Shown here: positions 51,462-58,296 of the stretch, piece after piece
Position numbering within the stretch: the stretch's first letter is position 1
Layout of the letters: each line of letters opens with the position of its first letter
Made by a program: the position numbers and the translations under genes
Assembly: GCF_028369105.1 (NCBI RefSeq)
Contig: NZ_JAQNDO010000001.1
Coordinates: 3,998,501 to 4,062,500 of the forward strand
Length of the DNA: 64,000 bases
Source of the DNA: Polyangium mundeleinium
GTDB lineage: Bacteria; Myxococcota_A; Polyangia; Polyangiales; Polyangiaceae
Reading direction: 5' to 3'
Notes under the pieces: generated by a model
Database searches by the model: none
The model's input: only the letters and a program-made list of their open reading frames with translations
What the model was told of the DNA's origin: nothing

Positions 51462-53168
51462 ATGGCGAACGCGCGCACGCGGGCCGGATCGAACCTGCTC
51501 CTCGACGAATACTGGGAGTCGGGGGACGACCGTTTCGTCGACGAGGTCCTCTCGCTCACGGCCGGCAAGAAGCTCAAATCCCTCGCCGAACGGTGGCTCA
51601 AGGACAGCCGGCCCTTCGCGCGCCGCACGCTGCTCGCGTACATCGCCGACGGCTGCGACAGGCCGCACCACCGGCCGCTCGTGAAGAGCCTCTTCAAGCT
51701 CGCCGAGAAGGCGCACGACGACGAGCTCGTCGGCCACTTCATGGTCGCCTTCGACAGGCTCGTGGAGCGCAAGCTCGTGGAGAAGTCGCGCTACGACTGG
51801 GCGGGCCGGAGGTCGCTCAAGGTGCGCGTCCTCGTGGGCACGGGCAAACACCCGGTCCGCTTCTGGGGCCGCAACGACAGCGCGCCGCACTTCTCGAAGG
51901 CCACGCGCAACTACCTGCGCCGCCGCGTCCTGCGCTACTTCCGCGACATCGGGCGCAAGGATCCCGTCCGGTACGGCAAGGCGATCCGCAAGGCGCTCGT
52001 GCTCTACCGCGACGATCACCTGGACAAACCCGAGCGCCTGCTCGACGCGTGGAGCTTGCTCCACATGCTCTACCACGGCGCGGCGGCGCTCGATCGGCAC
52101 CCCGATGGCATCCGCGTGGCGAAGGATCGATCCCTCGCCGAGCTCGAACCCGCGCCGCTCTGGCCCGAGGCGTGGCAGGGTTGCTTCGAGGACGTGCTCG
52201 CGCTCGTGACGACCGCGAAGAGCCGCACGGTGCGCGTGTTTGCGGTGGAGATCCTCAAGGCCGGCTACCCGCGTGAGCTCGGCACGCTGACGATGGCGCG
52301 CCTGCGCCCGCTCATCGCGAACCCGAACGAAGAGGTGCAGATCTTCGCGGCCGATCTCCTGCGCACGGCCGAGGGCATTTCGAGCCTCACGGTGGCCGAG
52401 TGGCTGGAGCTGCTCCAGATCGACAACCCGACGGCGCTCGGCTTCCTTTGCGAGGCCATCAAGAAGCACGTCTCGCCCGGGCGGCTCACGCTCGATCAGT
52501 GCGTGGACCTCGCGTGCTCGCCGGTCGCGCCCGTCGCCGAGCTCGGGCTCGACTGGGCCATGACCAAGAAGGCGGCCGGGGTCAAGGCGATCGAGGCGAT
52601 CTTGCGCCTCGGCACGGCGCGGGCGCCGCGCGTGCGCGAGGCCGCGGCGAAGTGGGTCGTGTCGATCCTTTCGACCTCCAAGGAAGCGCGTATGACGCAC
52701 GTCCGCGATCTCGTGGACGCGCGCTACGACGACGTGCGCCGCGAGGCCCTGCAGCTCTTCGAGCGCGACGTGCGTTTCAAGGACGATCCGGCGCTCTGGT
52801 CGGCGCTCTCGGAGAGCCCGTACGATGACGTGCGCGCGTTCTTGCTCGCGCACCTCGTGCAGCGTGAGAAGGCGCTCGGTCCGGCGACGCTCGAGCGGAT
52901 CTGGGCGACGACGATTCTCGCGGTGCACCGCGGCTCGAAGCAGAAGCGTACGGCGCTCTCGCAGATCGCGGCGCGCATCGTGGCGCATCCAGGCGAGGCG
53001 GAGCCGCTCGTGGGCCTGCTCGGGTATGCGCTGCGCAGCGTGCGTCCGCCGGAGCGGCGCGCGGCGCTCGCGGCCGTCTCGCGCGCGGCGTTCCAGGCGC
53101 CGGCGCTTCGCAGCGCGATCGGGCGCAAGTTGCCGGAGCTCTCGCTTTTCCAGGAGGAGAGGGCGTGA
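51462..53168 (+). CDS. HEAT-like repeat protein, first gene of the retron operon
   Basis: 568 aa, cytoplasmic. The N-terminal 180 residues are basic and helical (WLKDSRPFARRTLLAYIADG, DWAGRRSLKVRVLVGTGKHP, RNYLRRRVLRYFRDIGRKDP). From about residue 230 on, helix pairs repeat with a period near 35-40 residues: VRVFAVEILKAGYPRELGTL, VQIFAADLLRTAEGISSLTV, VRREALQLFERDVRFKDDPA, VRAFLLAHLVQREKALGPAT, a HEAT-type solenoid. No nuclease or ATPase motif is seen, so it could be a sensor or scaffold, perhaps binding nucleic acid. Its stop overlaps the start of the SWIM gene (GTGA), so both are co-translated. Confidence 0.8.
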   Translation: MANARTRAGSNLLLDEYWESGDDRFVDEVLSLTAGKKLKSLAERWLKDSRPFARRTLLAYIADGCDRPHHRPLVKSLFKLAEKAHDDELVGHFMVAFDRLVERKLVEKSRYDWAGRRSLKVRVLVGTGKHPVRFWGRNDSAPHFSKATRNYLRRRVLRYFRDIGRKDPVRYGKAIRKALVLYRDDHLDKPERLLDAWSLLHMLYHGAAALDRHPDGIRVAKDRSLAELEPAPLWPEAWQGCFEDVLALVTTAKSRTVRVFAVEILKAGYPRELGTLTMARLRPLIANPNEEVQIFAADLLRTAEGISSLTVAEWLELLQIDNPTALGFLCEAIKKHVSPGRLTLDQCVDLACSPVAPVAELGLDWAMTKKAAGVKAIEAILRLGTARAPRVREAAAKWVVSILSTSKEARMTHVRDLVDARYDDVRREALQLFERDVRFKDDPALWSALSESPYDDVRAFLLAHLVQREKALGPATLERIWATTILAVHRGSKQKRTALSQIAARIVAHPGEAEPLVGLLGYALRSVRPPERRAALAAVSRAAFQAPALRSAIGRKLPELSLFQEERA

Positions 53169-55273
53169 ACGTCGATCTCCGTTATCTGGGCAAGAGCGGC
53201 GTGCTCGGGGCGGCGCAGAGCCTGCTCGTGCGTTTTTCCCCGAACCTCGCGCGGCCGAAGACCTTCTTCGACGCCGAGCTCAAGGATGCGATCCGCTTCC
53301 GCGAGGCCATGAGCGCGCTGCACGACGTGGTCGTCGGCGACCTCAAGTTCCGGAAGAAAGACAAGACCGCGTACCAGGCGTGGAAGAAGGCGGAAGAAGA
53401 GCGCGAGGAACAGCTCAAGGCGCAGCTCTTCGATCAGGCGAAGCGCACCGAGCTCGCGCGGCTCGCGAAGGAGCCGATCCCGCCGAACCTCGACCGCGAC
53501 TTCCGCAAGATGCATCGCCTCTACTGGGATGCGCGCGTCAAGTGGGCGAACGAGCTCGCGCGGCACGATCCGGAGCTCTTCCGCCACCTCGTGCCGTGCG
53601 ACCCGGTCGTGACCGTCGCGCCTGACGTGGTCTTCTTCGAGTGTTTCTCCAAGGACGAGTCGAGCTACGGCTGTTTGTCCGTGGACCGCGACTCGTTCGT
53701 GGGTTCGCAGGAGGCGGGGCTCGGCACGACGAACGTCGACTACTCGATCGCGCTCTACGAACATTTCCAGACGCTGCGGAGCTACCGGAAGACGCGCCTC
53801 TCCGTGGACCCGGCCGGCTTCGACGTGAAGGTCGAGGGGCTCTCGGATTACCGCGAGGAGAAGATCGATCTGCCGCCCTCGTGGCTGCGCGGATTTGGTC
53901 AGATCCAGGCCTCGACGTGCCTGCCGAGCCGCCGCGTGGATCTGCCGGTCGAGGTCGTGTACGCGATCCTCGCGCACTTGAAGCGCCACCGCGAGAAGAC
54001 GGGGCCGCGCAGCATCCGGTTCGTGCTGACGCCGGGCAAGGCGCCGAAGATCATCCTCGACCCGTGGGGGATCGAGATCCAGTCGCGCGGGCCGGTCTAC
54101 GATGGTGGGCTCGAGATCGGCGGGAGCGGCGCGGGCGGCAAGCTGGGCCCGTATCGGTCGGCGCCCACGGGCCGCGAGATCACCGAGGAGGTCAAGATCT
54201 GGGGCCGGCGGCGGCTCTTCGCGCTCGCCCGCGTCCTGCCGCTCACGGAGCGCGTCGAGGTGCGGCTGCTCGGATCGGGCCTGCCGAGCATCTGGATCGC
54301 GCACATGGGCGACATGCGGCTCGTGCTCGCGCTGAGCGGTTGGACCACCAACGATTGGACGAGCGGCTCGGGGCTCGACCTGCTCGCGGGCGCCTACGAG
54401 CCGGATGCGCGCACGATGCAGCAGGCGGATCGGTTCCTCCAGAACGAGCAACGCGCGACGCTGCCCGCGATCGCCGCGGCGACGGGCGCGTCCGAGGAGA
54501 GCCTCGTGCCCGCGCTGCACCAGCTCGCCAAGCGCGGGCAGCTCATCTACGACCACGCCGATCAGGTGTATCGCTACCGGCAGGTGATGCCCGCCGTGCT
54601 GAGCGAGGCCTTTATCGGGCCGGAGCACCCGGAGCTCGTCGAGGGCCGCGCGATGGCCCGGAGCAACGCGGTGACGATCGATCGGGACGAGCTTCTCTCC
54701 GACGGCCGGCGCGCGGTCGTCGGCAAGGCGAAGGGCACGGCGTGCGAGGCGATCTTCGACGAGGACCTCGCGATCAAGAAGGCGAAGTGCTCGTGCTCGT
54801 ACTTCCACAAGAGTGGCCTTCGGGCCGGGCCTTGCCGGCATTTGCTCGCGCTCAAGATGGTGCTCTCGAGCCGCGCCCTGCCGCAGGCGCCGAAGCCCGA
54901 GCCCGCGCCCGAGGCGCCGAAGGCGTCGAAGTGGTCGTCCGGCGAGAGCTTCCCGATCCCGCGCCAGATCCTCGACGACATCCGCAAGGTGGCGAACCGG
55001 AAGAACACCACGGTGTCGCGGGTGCTGGAGCAGGCGTGGGACGTGGCGATGCCGCGGATCCAGGCGGAGCGATCGTGGACCACGGCGCTTGCGCTCGCGG
55101 ACGTCACGCTCGCGCGTTCGCTCGCCACGCGTGTGCCGGCGGACGCCGTGGAGGAGCGGCTCGCGCTCCCGCCCGACGTACTCGCCGAGGTGAAGCGTGT
55201 CGCGGATCGGTTCCGCGCCGAGCGTGCTTCCGTCCTCTGTCTGGCCTGGCTTCTGGGTAGGAAGTCGTTGTAG
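53165..55273 (+). CDS. SWIM zinc-finger protein with winged-helix and tandem ribbon-helix-helix-like segments, retron accessory
   Basis: 702 aa from GTG 53165, with GGAGGAG upstream and a 4-nt overlap with the previous gene. Residues 1-420 form an unrecognised domain with a charged coiled segment at about 75-115. RATLPAIAAATGASEESLVP (about 430-450) and QLIYDHADQVYRYRQ suggest a winged helix. The SWIM motif CxCx(n)CxH is intact at about 541-560 (CSCSYFHKSGLRAGPCRH). The C terminus holds two similar segments, FPIPRQILDDIRKVANRKNT (about 595) and LALPPDVLAEVKRVADRFRA (about 667), like CopG-type ribbon-helix-helix units. This is a DNA- or msDNA-binding look. It lies directly upstream of the msr-msd RNA; a sensor/effector role is inferred. 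Confidence 0.8.
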   Translation: MNVDLRYLGKSGVLGAAQSLLVRFSPNLARPKTFFDAELKDAIRFREAMSALHDVVVGDLKFRKKDKTAYQAWKKAEEEREEQLKAQLFDQAKRTELARLAKEPIPPNLDRDFRKMHRLYWDARVKWANELARHDPELFRHLVPCDPVVTVAPDVVFFECFSKDESSYGCLSVDRDSFVGSQEAGLGTTNVDYSIALYEHFQTLRSYRKTRLSVDPAGFDVKVEGLSDYREEKIDLPPSWLRGFGQIQASTCLPSRRVDLPVEVVYAILAHLKRHREKTGPRSIRFVLTPGKAPKIILDPWGIEIQSRGPVYDGGLEIGGSGAGGKLGPYRSAPTGREITEEVKIWGRRRLFALARVLPLTERVEVRLLGSGLPSIWIAHMGDMRLVLALSGWTTNDWTSGSGLDLLAGAYEPDARTMQQADRFLQNEQRATLPAIAAATGASEESLVPALHQLAKRGQLIYDHADQVYRYRQVMPAVLSEAFIGPEHPELVEGRAMARSNAVTIDRDELLSDGRRAVVGKAKGTACEAIFDEDLAIKKAKCSCSYFHKSGLRAGPCRHLLALKMVLSSRALPQAPKPEPAPEAPKASKWSSGESFPIPRQILDDIRKVANRKNTTVSRVLEQAWDVAMPRIQAERSWTTALALADVTLARSLATRVPADAVEERLALPPDVLAEVKRVADRFRAERASVLCLAWLLGRKSL

Positions 55274-55290
55274 GAATGGTCTTGTCGTCT

Positions 55291-55558
55291 CGTTCGACGC
55301 GCTCGCGTCCAGCCTTGCAAGGAGGTCCGTCCGCCCGAGCCCACCATGCTGCGGCGTTCCGCCGTGGCGGAGTTCGTTCCCCCATGCGTCCCCGCGCCCG
55401 ATTTTCTTTGGGCCCTAAAGCCCCCTACCAGCATCCACTCAGCGGACCCTTGGGTCTGGATGCCGGTAGGGGGCCTAGGGCCTCGGTGATCGGACGTGGT
55501 CCTAGGCGAGTAGTCGGGCGGACGGGCTTCCTTGGAGGGCTGGACGGCGCGTCGAACG
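55291..55558 (+). ncRNA. Retron msr-msd non-coding RNA
   Basis: Long inverted repeats a1 (55291-55338) and a2 (55514-55558) pair over 45 positions: 41 Watson-Crick, 3 G-U, 1 mismatch, plus a 3-nt bulge in a1. Directly after a1 comes AGC, with the candidate branching G at 55339. The msr part has a hairpin with CGGCG/CGCCG (55349-55367) and a GGAG-TTCG-TTCC hairpin (55369-55380). The msd part is a long stem: 55411-55436 with 55458-55482, about 22 bp, one mismatch and a small bulge, closed by a loop with GACC/GGTC. Order a1-msr-msd-a2 and the downstream RT match retrons. The msDNA would start near 55513; its length (about 120 nt) is only an estimate. Confidence 0.9.
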
Positions 55559-55574
55559 GTGCATCAGGGATCGC

Positions 55575-55594
55575 TCGCCCGAGCTCTCGGGCGA
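55575..55594 (+). other. Hairpin in the leader of the reverse transcriptase gene
   Basis: Perfect arms TCGCCCGA and TCGGGCGA with loop GCTC, between a2 and the RT start. Its left arm repeats nine bases of the a1 end including the branch-site AGC (CGCCCGAGC, also at 55332-55340), so it could compete for a2. Confidence 0.6.
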
Positions 55595-55628
55595 TGCGCA
55601 TCGCAACCTCGATCTAGCGGGAGTTGCC

Positions 55629-57341
55629 GTGGGCTTCTGGGACAAAGTCAAGTCCTTCATCGGCACCGGCAAGTCCGGCGAGGGCGAGCCCGAGAAAAAC
55701 GAGCCGGGCGACAAACCGAAGGCGGCATCGGCTTCGACGTCCCCATCGTCGTCGTCGACAAAGTCGACGACGACGGGAGCTGCGACGGCCGCGGTCGCGA
55801 CGTTTACCTCGACGAGCTCCGCGTCTGCGGCGACGCCCGCCAAGAAGAAGGACAAACCGAAGCCGAAGGACCCGTACGACACGTCGGGGATCCTCGGTTT
55901 GTCGGCGGACGAGATGCGCAAGCGCGCGCTCAAGATCAACCCGTACCAGACGGCGTGGATCGGGCGCGTGGACACGATCCCGCCGCAGAGTGACGAGCGC
56001 ACGGCGCTGATCGATCGGGGCCTCATCCTGCGAGGCTTGCTCACGGAAGAGCAGATCGAGGAGATCCACCGCGTCGGTGATCTCTGGCTCAAGCACAACG
56101 AGGCCGCGAGCCTGGCGACCACGGTGGCCCGGAAGAAGGCCGACGAGGCGATCGAGGAGCTGCGTCGCCAGAAGGCCGAGCGCAAGGCGGAGAAGAAGCG
56201 CCTCGCGGCCGAGCGCAAGAAGAACCACGCGGAGGCTGTCGCCAAGCGTCGCGCCGAGGACATCATCTTCCTCGGCCGCGGCGTGTCCGGCAGCCTCGGC
56301 GATCGGCGCGCGAACGTCGAGTCGCTGCAAAAGCAGGGTTTGCCCTTGCTCTCGACGCCGGCGGAGGTCGCGAAGGCGCTTGGTCTGCCGATCCCGCGGC
56401 TGCGCTGGCTTTGCTACCACAACGACGCGGTCGAGAAGCCGCATTACGTGTACTTCGAGGTGCCCAAGCGCTCGGGCGGGATGCGCCTGCTCTCGGCGCC
56501 GCACGAGGCGCTCTCGAAGGCGCAGCAGTGGATCCTCCAGAACGTGCTCGCGAAGCTCTCGGTCGAGGGCGAGGCGCATGGGTTCGTGAAGGGCCGCTCG
56601 ACGGTGACGAACGCGCGGGCGCACCTCGGCCGTGGGACCGTGGTGAACCTCGATCTCTCGGACTTCTTCCCGACGATCACGTTCGGCCGCGTGCGCGGAC
56701 TCTTCGAGTCGATCGGATATTCGCCCGCCGTGGCCACGATCTTCGCGCTGCTCTGCACGGAGTCGCCGCGCCGCAAGGTCGTGTACGACGGGACGACGTA
56801 CTGGGTGGCCGTGGGCGAGCGAGGTTTGCCGCAGGGCGCGTGCACAAGCCCGGCGATCTCGAACCTGGTCACGCGCAAGCTCGATCGGCGCCTCACGGGC
56901 ATGACGCGCAAAATGGGCTGGACGTACACGCGGTACGCAGACGACCTCACGTTTTCCGCGGCGAACGAGCTCGTGGACGATGGCAAAGGCGGCCAGAAGA
57001 AGGGCCGGGGCGACCTTGGGATCCTGCTCGCGCGGGTCCGGCACATCGTGCAGGAGGAGGGGTTCGCCATCAACCCGAAGAAGGGGCGCGTGCAGCACGC
57101 GGGCGGGCGGCAAGAGGTCACCGGAATCGTGGTGAACGACAAGCTCGGGATGCCGCGCGAGGAGGTCCGCAAGCTCCGCGCAATCCTGCACGCCGCAAAG
57201 AAGACCGGGCTCGCCGCGCAAAACCGCGAGAACATCCCCCATTTCGAGGCGTATCTGCAGGGGAAGATCGCCTACCTGAACATGGTCGACCCCGAGCGGG
57301 CGATGCAACTCGCGAAGGCATTCCTCGAAATTCCACGCTGA
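55629..57341 (+). CDS. Retron reverse transcriptase
   Basis: 570 aa from GTG 55629, with GGGAG 5 nt upstream. A Ser/Thr/Ala/Lys low-complexity segment (about 20-80) and a charged coiled coil (about 167-215) precede the RT domain (about 235-550). Retron hallmarks: region X NAxxH (NARAH, about 328-332), GLPQGACTSPAISN (about 399), catalytic RYADDLTFS (YADD about 435-438) and region Y QEVTGIVVND (VTG about 497). No intron-maturase, endonuclease or primase domain is present. It should prime from the 2'-OH of the branching G in the upstream RNA and make branched msDNA. It is the last gene of the operon; a structured repeat begins 29 bp after its stop. Confidence 0.93.
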   Translation: MGFWDKVKSFIGTGKSGEGEPEKNEPGDKPKAASASTSPSSSSTKSTTTGAATAAVATFTSTSSASAATPAKKKDKPKPKDPYDTSGILGLSADEMRKRALKINPYQTAWIGRVDTIPPQSDERTALIDRGLILRGLLTEEQIEEIHRVGDLWLKHNEAASLATTVARKKADEAIEELRRQKAERKAEKKRLAAERKKNHAEAVAKRRAEDIIFLGRGVSGSLGDRRANVESLQKQGLPLLSTPAEVAKALGLPIPRLRWLCYHNDAVEKPHYVYFEVPKRSGGMRLLSAPHEALSKAQQWILQNVLAKLSVEGEAHGFVKGRSTVTNARAHLGRGTVVNLDLSDFFPTITFGRVRGLFESIGYSPAVATIFALLCTESPRRKVVYDGTTYWVAVGERGLPQGACTSPAISNLVTRKLDRRLTGMTRKMGWTYTRYADDLTFSAANELVDDGKGGQKKGRGDLGILLARVRHIVQEEGFAINPKKGRVQHAGGRQEVTGIVVNDKLGMPREEVRKLRAILHAAKKTGLAAQNRENIPHFEAYLQGKIAYLNMVDPERAMQLAKAFLEIPR

Positions 57342-57370
57342 CGCACCGGTCTCAGCGGGGAAGCGCCGCG

Positions 57371-57672
57371 CCGGGGCGCCGCCCCGGACCCCGCGGGGGG
57401 CTGTCCGCCCCCTCGACCCCGGACCAGCCAGGGGCTGGACCCAGGGTTGAAAAACTGCGCTCCGCGCAGTTTTTCAAACAGGCCGACGAAGAAGCCGGGT
57501 CGCCAGCAGAACCCGCAGCGCGGCTGTCTCGGTTGGCAGGGTCGTTGCCGGTCTTGACCGGGCCTGTTCGATGAACTGCGCATCGCGCAGTTCATCGAGC
57601 TTGGGTCCAGCCCCTGGCTGGTCCGGGTGCAGGGGCGGACAGCCCCTGCTGGGGCCTGGGGCAAAGCCCCAG
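57371..57672. repeat. Multi-hairpin structured repeat, copy 1
   Basis: Consecutive stem-loops: CCGGGGC/GCCCCGG (57371-57387); GGGGGC/GCCCCC (57396-57412); CCAGCC/GGCTGG (57424-57438); a perfect 14-bp stem with loop TCC (57447-57477); a 13-bp stem with loop ATC (57569-57597); CCAGCC/GGCTGG (57607-57621); GCAGGGGC/GCCCCTGC (57629-57649); CTGGGGC/GCCCCAG (57656-57672). The two longest stems share the core AACTGCGC-NNN-GCGCAGTT. Outside the stems, AACAGGCC (57475) and GGCCTGTT (57561) can also pair. It begins 29 bp after the RT stop; no coding frame is believable. Confidence 0.85.
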
Positions 57673-57973
57673 CGAGGCGGCTTCGAGAGGAGACCCATGC
57701 GCAGGGCCGTGATCCACCCCCGCTCCGCGACCCAAAGCGGCCAGGTGACCCCGTCCCTCTCCCGCTCCGCGTCCATCCCACGCGAAGGACGCTTCGATCC
57801 TCCCCCGCGCTGCCACCGTACACACCAAGCCGAGCCGTGATCCTCCGGTGGTCACGCCATGTTCCCCGGTGGGACGTCCCGTCCCTCCCGTGGTCACGAC
57901 GCGCGCGGGGGCAGGCGAGCCGTGATCCAAGCCCTTCGACGAAGCGCGCGGGGCCAGGCGAGCCCCGCCGCGC
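57673..57973. other. Spacer between the two structured repeats
   Basis: About 300 bp without a gene I can support. The word GCCGTGATCC occurs three times (57706, 57834, 57917) and GTGGTCACG twice, so it may be degenerate repeat material. Confidence 0.5.
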
Positions 57974-58277
57974 CCGGGGCGCTGCCCCGGACCCCGCGGG
58001 GGGCTGTCCGCCCCCTCGACCCCGGACCAGCGAGGCGCTGGACCCAGGGTTGAAAAACTGCGCGGTGCGCAGTTTTTCAAACAGGCCGACGAACAACCCT
58101 GGTCGCCAGCAGAACCCGCAGCGCGGCGGTCTCGGTTGGCAACGCCGCTGCTGGTCTTGACCGGGGCCTGTTCGATGAACTGCGCGGAGCGCAGTTCATC
58201 GAGCCTGGGTCCAGCCCCTGGCTGGTCCGGGTCCAGGGGTGGACAACCCCTGGTCGGGGTCCGGGGTGAAACCCCGG
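57974..58277. repeat. Multi-hairpin structured repeat, copy 2
   Basis: Direct repeat of copy 1 at an offset of 603-604 bp, same order of stems: 57974-57990, the GGGGGC/GCCCCC stem, 58027-58041, 58050-58080 (loop GGT), 58173-58201 (loop GGA), 58211-58225, 58233-58253 and 58261-58277. Several stems differ from copy 1 by paired changes that keep pairing: CCAGCG/CGCTGG, CCAGGGGT/ACCCCTGG and CCGGGGT/ACCCCGG. The last stem ends 19 bp before the end of the convergent L,D-transpeptidase gene. Confidence 0.85.
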
Positions 58278-58296
58278 CGCAATGCTGTGGCTGGCT

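Noticed and set aside
55629-57341. Group II intron or diversity-generating retroelement reading of the RT
   Set aside because: There is no maturase or endonuclease domain, no intron ends, and no template/variable repeat pair; the NAxxH and VTG motifs and the msr-msd structure point to a retron.
57627-58160. Coding frames across the structured repeats
   Set aside because: The frames are Arg/Pro-rich, differ between the two repeat copies in reading, and the covarying stems explain the conservation better.
57371-58277. Prophage or integrative-element attachment sites flanking the retron
   Set aside because: Both copies lie on the same side of the RT, no integrase or tRNA gene is nearby, and no matching copy is found upstream of 51462.
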